Below, piece by piece: positions 48,343 through 57,258 of a stretch of DNA of 64,000 bases. Both the position numbers and the translations under genes were made by a program. The notes beneath the pieces are model-generated. The model did not search any database. It saw nothing but the letters and a program-made list of their open reading frames with translations, and had not been told where the DNA came from. The DNA is taken from assembly GCF_015706575.1 (NCBI RefSeq), contig NW_024037059.1, positions 14,979,730-15,043,729 of the forward strand. Direction: 5' to 3'. How positions within the stretch are numbered: the stretch's first letter is position 1; each line of letters starts with the position of its first letter. This DNA is from Patiria miniata. Taxonomy: Eukaryota; Echinodermata; Asteroidea; Valvatida; Asterinidae.

Positions 48343-49383
48343 ATGGATCTGGACTCCATCTGCAACGCTACACAGGTTTATAACTTCACGCAGAAAGACG
48401 TGGCGATATATATGTACACGGATTTTGTTGCCGCGATAGTGATTGGTATAATGCCCTGCATTCTAGTGTTTGGCTTGATCAGCAACCTGTCTTTCTTGCT
48501 GGTTGTGCATCGTGTGAAACACATGCGGACCGTCACCAATTACCTCCTGCTTCAACTTGCACTCACGGATATCGTGAATCTGGTCGTCTCCATCGGGGAA
48601 CGAGTTTGGAGGTACATCTCATCCCCTGTCACCTTCGACCAGAGAGCGGAAGGCTTGGTACCCGGCTGCATACTGCTCCCTTTCCTCAAAGCCATGTCAA
48701 AATACGGCTCTCTCGCATTCCTGACTCTGGTGACACTAGAGATGTACTTGGCTATCTGCAAGCCGATCAAGCACCGCTCGATCACAACCCGATCACTTAC
48801 CATCAAATTGACTGCAGCTTGCTGGGCCATCGCTACATTCGTATCTGTCCTGAGAATCCCTTCCCATTGCGTCTTTAAGCAGTTCTGTGTTATCTGGCCG
48901 ACCTCCAGAGAGTATCAACATCTACCAAACGTTGTAGGCAACTGCGTAGGCGTCTCCGACTCGGTGGAAAATGCAAGCAACGCCATTCAGACCACCCCCT
49001 TCTTTGTCGGATTGGTAGTGAATACCGTCCTCTACGCTCGCATCATGAAGATCCTGTATAGGAGGAGGCGAGTTGCGGCATCCGATCAACCGATTCGATT
49101 TCCTGTTCGAGCTCGCAATCAGGTAGCCCACATGTTGGTCATCAACTACCTAGCCTGGTTCTTACTTGTGTCTCCATTCGAATGTCTCTCATTAGTCTCG
49201 ACGTTCGTAACAGGTCGCACTCAAACTTTTATCGATGTCACCTACTTGTTTCGGGCTTTGACCTACCTAAATTCTGCCGTGAATCCTCTGATCTTTTATA
49301 CAGTCCATCCTAGGTACAGAAAAGCCTTCTTAAAAACATGCTCGCAGTGTTTTGGGTACTGTAGAAGCGATGCCTCTCAATAA
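48343..49383 (+). CDS. Class A GPCR 3, atypical, intronless
   Basis: A 346-residue seven-transmembrane receptor in one exon. The frame is open from further upstream but has no ATG before 48343 (AACATGG, good context). The N-terminus has sequons N8-A-T and N14-F-T. Landmarks: N48 (1.50), LALTD with D76 (2.50), C109 (3.25), then E133-M134-Y135 instead of E/D-R-Y, so the otherwise near-universal Arg 3.50 is Met. TM5 is PFFVGLVVNTVLY, TM6 VSPF (no Trp 6.48), and NPxxY is NPLIF at 314-318. Overall it is closer to GPCR 1 than to GPCR 2 (GERVWRYISSP against GEKLWMYLTSP; FCVIW against YCVEW). The C-tail has four Cys, possible palmitoylation sites. Signalling may be biased or lost. AATAAA follows 124 bp after the stop. 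Confidence 0.92.
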   Translation: MDLDSICNATQVYNFTQKDVAIYMYTDFVAAIVIGIMPCILVFGLISNLSFLLVVHRVKHMRTVTNYLLLQLALTDIVNLVVSIGERVWRYISSPVTFDQRAEGLVPGCILLPFLKAMSKYGSLAFLTLVTLEMYLAICKPIKHRSITTRSLTIKLTAACWAIATFVSVLRIPSHCVFKQFCVIWPTSREYQHLPNVVGNCVGVSDSVENASNAIQTTPFFVGLVVNTVLYARIMKILYRRRRVAASDQPIRFPVRARNQVAHMLVINYLAWFLLVSPFECLSLVSTFVTGRTQTFIDVTYLFRALTYLNSAVNPLIFYTVHPRYRKAFLKTCSQCFGYCRSDASQ

Positions 49384-49506
49384 GATGCCTGAAGAGCTAA
49401 TTTAACCTCTTTCATCCTTTGTAAAATTGTAGACGTTTTACCCTAGAGAAACGTTTGGTGGGATGCTCGACGGAGGTGTGTATTGAGATTTTTTTTTCTT
49501 CAATTC

Positions 49507-49512
49507 AATAAA
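49507..49512 (+). terminator. Polyadenylation signal for GPCR 3
   Basis: Canonical AATAAA 124 bp beyond the GPCR 3 stop codon. Confidence 0.55.
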
Positions 49513-50705
49513 CATTATTTCCACTCTGTGGAGGCATCATCCCAAAAAGTCGAAGCTTGTGGTGGATGTGCCCAACAAGACAAGCTAAAGCAAGACAAAC
49601 AACACTAATTATAGAATTTACAAATAATAATTTGTATAAATATGGTACAAATATGTAACAGTTAAACAGTTTTGGAACCAAAATTACTGCAGAAGTTACT
49701 TTGTTCTATTAAGTGGTTCCAAAATTGTGCTGTATACAGCATTAACAGAAGTTTTAATTAGGATAAACGTTAATCGCCACGCTGAACGTGGTATTCGAAC
49801 GTTTTAGGAGTTGTAATAATTTCGCACGTCATGTGCAGTTTATTTCAGCTCATTATTTTTGTATTATGATTATTGTAACTTTGCAATCCCGCCTGGGGAG
49901 GATATATCCCCAACACTTTTTGACCAGGAGATGGCAGTCGGAATGAACCCCCCCCCCCAAAAAAAAATGTGGTGAGAAACAAAAAAAATGTTCTCAAAAC
50001 GGAAAACAACATGCAACAACTTTAAATGCACCTTCATGATGTAAGGTAAAGAGACAAATTTAGCGCGCAAATTTGCAAAATATATTATATAATTTGTATC
50101 ATAAACAGCGTCCGTGTAGTGTCATTTGGTCCCCCCCCCCCTCCGAATTTCCAATTTTAGAAATTGGAAAATTGGATGACCATTAGAAAATGGTCATCTC
50201 CCATCCCCCATTCGCCGACACGGATTTCCGCCACTGGATGTATTTGGTTTATCGCGTACGCCTAATGTTTTAGGATTGAAGTGATTGTATTTTATTTTAA
50301 GAATTAGAAAAAAAAGCAGAAGTAAACTAACTTACAACATGATCGAATATAAGTCTGCAGAATTTGTTAATGGGTCCACAAACAAAATATTTTTTTTTAA
50401 TTTGTCCGACATCATGGTGTTTGGAGCCAATTTGTACAACAACAACAAAAGAAATTGGATGAATAATTTTTATTTTAAATCATTGTATAGTAACCAACTG
50501 CTACGTTTTGTCAGAACTAAACTCCATTATAATTATATTTATGCACAGTACTGATGTACATCTAACTCTGCGGAACTGCCCTTTGGTAGAAAATTAAGTT
50601 CCTCTTATATAATGTAAATACACTGACATTTTGAGCATGGGCCCCTATTTACATAGCTTGGCGCTTCAATTAAGAAATAAAACCTAGTAATGAAATGTCG
50701 GGTTT
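49513..50705. other. Stretch with no recognisable gene
   Basis: AT-rich sequence with two C homopolymers (about 49.95 and 50.13 kb). Open frames are short and lysine/asparagine-rich, as expected from base composition. Confidence 0.55.
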
Positions 50706-51220
50706 TTATTTTACATTGGCTTTTGCTGCAATTTTCAGAAATAAGTGCATTTGAAGGATTTATATGTTTTAGCAAATATTGTTAAACTGACTTGTTTCAC
50801 GTTTTTGGCTTGTAGATGCTGGAAAAACCAAGAAAACCAATTATATTCTTGTAGTCTGGTTCCCTGACCCCACTTAAGATGAAATGGAGCAATTTATAGA
50901 CTTTGGGGAATTGTATTGCCAGATTATCAATTTAGCTGGCTTGTACCTGTTCACAGGTGTGTAATCAATTGCTAAGAAAATGTGGAATAACCAAATATAA
51001 GGAATATGGAGTAGTTTTTTAAAATAGCCAGTTTTCTCCAGCGCTGGCCGGCCGACCAGCGTTGGAAAAATACAATTTTTCTTGAAACTGTCAGCACACC
51101 AGGAGCCACAATTTTACAGGAGGCTTTAGACTGTCAGTCCCTAATAATCCAGTAAGGTATTTCGTGATAATTGGATCATTTCGATTTTTGATGTTTGCAA
51201 ATGTTGTATCTTCCCTTTAA
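50706..51220 (+). mobile_element. TTAA MITE family A, copy 5
   Basis: Forward copy. The left terminus has decayed (recognisable from TTTTACATTGGC onwards), so the start is approximate. The right end is intact and shares TTAA 51217-51220 with the next copy. The central palindrome is GGCCGGCCGACC. Confidence 0.8.
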
Positions 51221-51759
51221 AGGGAATATACAGCATTTGCTTTGCTGCAATTTTCAGAAATGAATGGATTTGGGGCTTGGGATTTTTTTAGTAAATATTG
51301 TTACGCTGATTTGTTTGACATTTTGGGTTCGTAGATGCTGGAAAAACCAAGAAAAACAATCGTGTTCTTGTAGTCTGGTTCACTGACCCCACTTAAGATG
51401 AAACGAAGCAATTTATAGACGTCGGGAAATTGTAAGGTCGGGAACCAATCTAGCAGGCTTGTACCCGTTCATAGGTGTGTAATCGATTGCAAAGAAAATG
51501 CGGACTAACTAAACATGATAAATTGGGAGCAGTATTTAAAAAAAAATCAAGTTTGTTTTCTAACGCTGGTCGGCCGACCATCTCCAATCTCCCAAATTGA
51601 TACAACTGAAAAAAACTCACTTTTTCTTGAAAATGACAGCACTCCAGGTGTCATGATTTTACAGGATGTCATTCACTAACAGTCCAGTAAGGTATTTCGT
51701 AATAATTTAGTAGTTTTTTTTTTTTTTTTATGTTTGCAAATGTTGTATATTCCCATTAA
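51217..51759 (+). mobile_element. TTAA MITE family A, copy 6
   Basis: Forward copy directly following copy 5 and sharing its TTAA, so the two stand head to tail. It ends TTCCCA-TTAA at 51756-51759. Only the left half of the central palindrome survives. Confidence 0.85.
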
Positions 51760-54700
51760 AACCATCGGCGTTTTATTATTCTACACTACAGAACAGTTAC
51801 ATTTGCAAAATCTTAACTGTTCAGGAAAAAAGGACATTTTATTTAATGTCACTGTTACTGTGAAAAAAATGTGTTTGGGAGGCATTTATGTATATTTCCA
51901 AACGCGAATAGGCCCTATATCCATTAAAAAAAAAACCCACCAAAGCAATACAATGATCAATGGGTTGTTGTAACAATAATGCCATCTTCGATGCATGACC
52001 TAATTGAAACTCATTCATACAATGAGAATGGGGAACATGTAACGTCCAGGGCCAAATCAATTACAATATGAGATAAATATTTGTTCCAAGTCCCACGCAC
52101 CTGCTCCTCGCGATGAAAATAAAAGTCACTAGTTTGAGGTTGAGGGCGCCCTTTTCTGTTCGCTAGTATTTATATCAGAACTTCACTATTATTATTAAAT
52201 CAATGATATCACTATGAACTTTCAGGGCCTAGAAATACAGATAGCCGAATTAAGGTGTCGATTTGTAATTTGTTTATTCAGTGTAAAAGTAAATATTTGA
52301 TTCCCATTTAAATATTGTGAAAAAAACAAAAACCACGGAGCGACGTTACTTGACCTTCAGCCAATGCCTCGCCCTCAATTATGTGATAAACAAGCCACGT
52401 ATTGAAATGAAATAATGATATCTTTAGCCAAACGCCATAGACATGCTTTTTAAAATGTATGTATATATTAAGGACATAATTTTATTGTTCACTTCTGCTA
52501 GTGCCTAGCATCCTTAGACTGTGAGACATTAACGTATAGGGCAGCATAGCGCAGTTAGTACATATCATGATGCACCATTCTCGTCATTGTTTGGTGAATA
52601 ATTTAAAGAAAACTTGAACTTATCATATCAGTTTCCTTTTTTTAAACTAATTTATTTGTTTAATTACATTCATATATTTATTTTTCAAATATGCGCACGG
52701 GTTTCAGCAGCTTCTCGTATTTAAGCCTATAGGCAACCAATTCTGGACAAACTTTCTCTAGCTGACACCGCATGTACAGCATTCGAAAATAAAACTCTGC
52801 CCCAAAGTAGCGAAGTGTGGCAGTTCTTACCTTGTGCTTTTTCCATCCTGCGTGTCATATTCCGTGTCTTTCTCCAATTGTCTTGCTGCAAATGGGCCCG
52901 AAGATACTTTCACAAACATATATATCCAAGTTCAGACTCCAACAGTCCGATAACTCCATAGCATTGTACGTCTTAAATTCCCATTGAGAACTAGACTACA
53001 AACTGTAACTATTCGTGAGCAGACGACAGTCGAGTCTACAGTTTTCCATCTTTCGACACCACAATTCACAATTCTTCGACATTTTAGATCCTCCAAGGTT
53101 TTCTATCTTGCAAACCCGACGAGCTTCAGCCAAAATGTCCTCCTCTCGTCCAAGAATAACCGCACAAAACACGGTTTTTGAAGTTGCAACTTGTCAGTTT
53201 TGACAAGTCCGTCCGCCATTACTGCACACGTGCGAACATGTCGCAATCACAACGTACGAAAACAAACTGGCGGTTGTGTTCTATTTTTAGAACGCTATGC
53301 AAATGACGTCGTGACAGGTGTTGGAACAATACACCGCATTGCTCAGCTTAGGAAACGCGGATATGGTGGCTTTCCATTGGTTGGAAGGAATATATTTCAG
53401 GACTACATCTGCGATAAACAATTGCCACGAACAACCCAAAAGAGTCTTTAAAAAAAGAAGAAAAAAAAAAACAATCCCCAAAGATGACTGAATGGAAATA
53501 ATGCGCGGAAAAGAAATAGTCTAAGATGAAAACGAAGAACAGTTTATTCCGGAGGTTTCTGCACAGTATAAGAAGATGATGATGGGGATGGTACCGCAAT
53601 TTGTTTTTTTGTTTTTTTGGGGGGGGGGGGATTTGTTTGTGTGTTTAAATTTTTATTTATTTATTTATTTATTTTCTTTTTTGAGGGGGGGGGGGGGCGG
53701 AGCATAAACAACAGAGCATCTATTTGTAACATATTCACAATTGTTGTCACCGTGTTTTGAAACAAGTTTATTGCATTTTTTTTTCAACATGGGTATCTAC
53801 AGATTTCGGCTTGAAATAGTCTTCTCAGTTCCTCAATCACAGAAAATACTTTTCCAATGTAAATGAACGACCTACAACAACTAAAAACAAAATGAAATAC
53901 CTCAAAAAAGGAAAACCCACAGGTAATACATCTCGCTTAATATGCATGTACGCGTTTAAATATATATATCAACATTTCATCTTTACTGTAAGGGAAATAT
54001 GTACAGATGGAAATTGAAATTGGACCTTAAAGTTACATATGGAATTAAAATACTCTTAAGACAAGTATTTTGATAACCATGAGCCAAAACCATTGAATGT
54101 GTCTTCTCTACTGAGACAATTAGATCCTAGTAATATATTTACAAAACTAACATTACAACTTTCACCCTGTTTTTTCATAATCTCAATTTATATAAGAACA
54201 TATGGCTGTACAGGCTTTACATTACAGTTTCCACATCATAAACTGTTTGATAAATTGCATTGATAGAGAGATGAACACATTTCTTGAGTTTAAAAGTGGA
54301 TTGTTAATGTCAACCCAATATTTTTATATTTCTTAAAAATATAACTCTGTTAGGTTAAACATAAAATAGTTCTTCCTATTTTTTTGTTTGTGGCGAGATA
54401 GTTGTATATTGCATGGCCATCGTATTGCAACTTGTGGATTGTATGTTAACGATAGTAGCATGCTGAAGAAAACTCGAAAACCAAAATATGGTGTTTTTTC
54501 CATATTGTACAGAGAACGAATACTTATGCATAAATACATGTACATAGAAGATTCACACACAGGACATGCAAAAAGTGAACTGTGTACAATTCAAAAATGC
54601 AAATTAAGTATGTATTTTTGTTTTAGTGTTACTAGACAGCAAACTTTATCACTTTTTCCTCAAACTTAGTCCTTCATTGTCACTTAACGTTGGGAAATTA

Positions 54701-54879
54701 GTGGGTTTTTTTTAAATGTCTCATCAATCGGAAGTAATTTTTAGTATGCCATACATATTGATATCATGCGAGTGTAGTTCATAAGAATTATTGAATGATA
54801 ACACAACATGGAAATACATTTCAAATCAGTTGTTGGTTGCTCTGGGTATACATAAATACTTAATACAAATAACACAGTA
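51760..54879. other. Stretch with no recognisable gene
   Basis: No gene recognised. Around 53.0-53.3 kb the DNA is richer in CpG and has short ATG-initiated frames on both strands, but none is framed by splice sites. It contains long G runs and an ATTT microsatellite near 53.6-53.7 kb. Confidence 0.5.
53651..53675. repeat. (ATTT)n microsatellite beside G runs
   Basis: About six ATTT units between two runs of ten or more G residues (about 53.62 and 53.69 kb). Confidence 0.85.
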
Positions 54880-55379
54880 TTAAAGTTATACAACATTTGC
54901 AAACATCAATAAACAGAACTACCAAATTATTATGAAATACCTTACTTGACTGTAAGTAAATAATAGTCTCAAGCATCCTGTGAAATCATGGCACCTGCTG
55001 TGCTGTCATTTTCAAGAAAAGTCGACATGTTTGAATCAATTTTCAACGATTGTCGGCCGACCATGGTTGCAAAAAACTGACTTTCCCCAAATTTACCAAA
55101 TAATTTAGTTAGTCCACATTTGTTTGCGAACGGTTACACATCCGTAAACGGGTTCTCTAACCTGACAATTCCCCGGCGTCTATAAATTGCTAATTTTTGT
55201 CTGAAGTACATGTCAGGGAACCAGACAACAAGAAAATCTTTTTTTCTTCTTGGTTTTTCCAGCATGTATGAACACAAACTTTAAAAAGGTCAGTGTAACA
55301 ATATTTGCTATAAAATACTAACCCCCAAATCCATCCATTTCTGAAAATTACAGCAAAAGCAAATGTTGTATACCTTTCA
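54880..55379 (-). mobile_element. TTAA MITE family A, copy 7 (reverse orientation)
   Basis: TTAA at 54880-54883 is followed by AGTTATACAACATTTGC. The other end has degenerated (TATACCTTTCAG instead of TATTCCCTTTAA), so the end is approximate. The palindromic core survives as TGTCGGCCGACCAT. Confidence 0.8.
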
Positions 55380-55713
55380 GGAAGACTTGACATTGGTTTC
55401 TGTTTTACATATGTACAATTAACTTGAATAATATAAGCCCACAGGATACACAAACACCAACACCCACAGGACAAACACCTACAGGGAGGCAAATAAAAAG
55501 TAAACTAATCCATAAATTCAAAAAAAAAAAGGAAAACAAAGTAATTAGAAGACAAAATACATCTGGTTTAAAAGATCTAAATTTAACAATAATCAGGAAA
55601 AACTGCTGTAAATACTTGCACCGTAGAAGTAATATTTGAGAGACAATCAATTCATCTTCAGAATTGAAATAGCACTGGTACGCATCAGAGAGAAAAAGAG
55701 AAGTACAGTTTTT

Positions 55714-55893
55714 GTACCCTGCATTGATAGTGCACTCGAATTCTGCTGCTCTCTACAAAAATAGACCTTCTTCTTCAAATACCTCTAGAGATAATGGCAG
55801 ATGTAGGCATCTAAGTAAGAGACAAATACCTTGCATTGACAGTGCATTTTGAGTCTGCTGCTCTCTATAAAAATAGACCCTCTTGAAATACTT
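55714..55893. repeat. Direct repeat, two copies 112 bp apart
   Basis: A phrase of about 68-70 bases (TGCATTGA.AGTGCA...TCTGCTGCTCTCTA.AAAAATAGACC) begins at 55714 and again at 55826, with roughly a dozen differences. Probably a decayed tandem duplication. Confidence 0.7.
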
Positions 55894-56398
55894 ATAATAC
55901 AGCTGACCGACCCTTGGTAAACATCTGCACTAAAAACAAAGTTAAAGGGTATTTCAAAATATAGTTAAGGGTACATGTATTTCAAAATAAAGAATTTTCT
56001 TTCCAAGTAATGCAAGAAAAGCAACTTTAAAAGTAAAGTAAAAGGGGGCATTTCAAGAGGACTATAGGGGAGGACACTCCCAAACCTCCCCCCCCCCCCA
56101 CCCACCGCCAAAGTTACAGCCCTCCCACATTTTCTCTTTTATTAATTTGGGAATTTCATCAGATTTTATACTACAGCAAATTACCCAATTATTGAAAATT
56201 TTACATTAAACAAAAGGCTAGGCCTATACAGTTCATAAAGAATTCTGCACTGCAAACCACTAACGGACAACTATTAAGTCATGGGCTACCCTGTTAATTA
56301 GTTTTTTTTGTTTTTAGGGGGGCTGACTTTTGTCCGTCATGTAAATTTGCAAAGCAAATTTCACAGATAGTTTCATGGAAATCCTAAGCAGAGAAACT

Positions 56399-56634
56399 TG
56401 CCCCACGCTGCTAAGCACAACAATTTGCTTAGCACAAAACAAGTCTGGCTTATAAAAGCCAGTATCAGCCAAAACTCCATGTGATTTTCATGCTAACCAA
56501 ACAACAGCTGAATACTAATCATGTGCAATATACATCACGTGGAGTTTTGGCTGGTAACCTGCTTCTATAAGCCAGGCTTTTCTTGTGCTAAGCAAATGTT
56601 TGTGCTTAGCAGCGCCGTGAAATTGGCCCCAGGT
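56399..56634. mobile_element. About 236-bp inverted-repeat MITE
   Basis: Each arm, read inward, gives GCTGCTAAGCACAA, TTTGCTTAGCACAA, CTGGCTTATA and CAGCCAAAACTCCA, with some 85 bp matching between arms and a short AT-rich centre. The right terminus GGGGCCAATTTCACGG resembles a terminus I associate with abundant marine-deuterostome MITEs (from memory, not searched). No target duplication is clear. It lies about 0.5 kb beyond the 3' end of the transporter coding region. Confidence 0.7.
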
Positions 56635-56942
56635 GTCACCTAATTCTGAAAGTCTCATAAACAAACAGGCAACTTTGGGAGCATTTGTAGTTCTTGGTTG
56701 GTTGATCTTTGCTTACCCAAACCAAAGTAACAGCCAAAATGTCATGGGATGTCTTTCGGCTGGTTCACAGCTGATCTTCACTGAGCAAACATATGCGTTT
56801 TTCTGCTAAGGAGAACCATTAAATACACCAAGATTTGGAGATCTAAGAGTTGTTAGTTACTATTGTTGAGTTTCACCTATGGCTGTGTCCATAAGAAGCA
56901 TTTCTGGCTATGGCAATGGCACGCAATCACCCGCACTTGCAC

Positions 56943-57022
56943 TCAAAGGAATGCAAGGGCCCGTACAATTGTGAGCGGTACGGGGTTGCTCGCAAGTGCA
57001 CGGGCCCTTGCGTTCCCTTGAG
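56943..57022. repeat. GC-rich inverted repeat just 3' of the transporter stop codon
   Basis: Arms 56943-56966 and 56999-57022 match at 21 of 24 positions as inverted copies, with a perfect core GCAAGGGCCCGT / ACGGGCCCTTGC. A related direct phrase, CGGGGTTGCTC..AAGTGCA, occurs twice (from about 56981 and 57027). It lies in the likely 3' untranslated region of the SLC6 gene. Confidence 0.6.
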
Positions 57023-57102
57023 GCACGGGGTTGCTCAAAAGTGCATGGGGGCGCATGTGTGTGCCCGGGGGCGCCAACAAATCGGAATTAGTCCACGGTC
57101 CC

Positions 57103-57258
57103 TTAGACGTTTGATTCGGCTTCCTTGTATAGTTTCCTGACTTCGTCTGGGTTGGCAGCATGGTTGTCCTCAGGCAGCACAGGGAAACCCGCCTCCTTGC
57201 GGTGAGAGTCCAGCGCTGGTCCCCATTCTTTGGTTGGGCGCAGCGACTTTCTCAGGCG
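57103..57258 (-). CDS. SLC6 exon i (last in window order): C-terminal tail and stop
   Basis: Follows acceptor TATCCCCTCAG. Phase-0 entry, 51 codons plus TAA. It encodes the cytosolic tail [20 protein letters not shown] and a less conserved end finishing in ESNV. Confidence 0.92.
   Translation of the reverse strand, partial: RLRKSLRPTKEWGPALDSHRKEAGFPVLPEDNHAANPDEVRKLYKEAESNV

Noticed and set aside
53103-53219. Minus-strand ATGGCGGACGG start with a 38-codon frame (MADGLVKT...) in CpG-richer DNA
   Set aside because: It looks like a promoter-proximal start, but the frame ends without a usable donor and no downstream exon was found.
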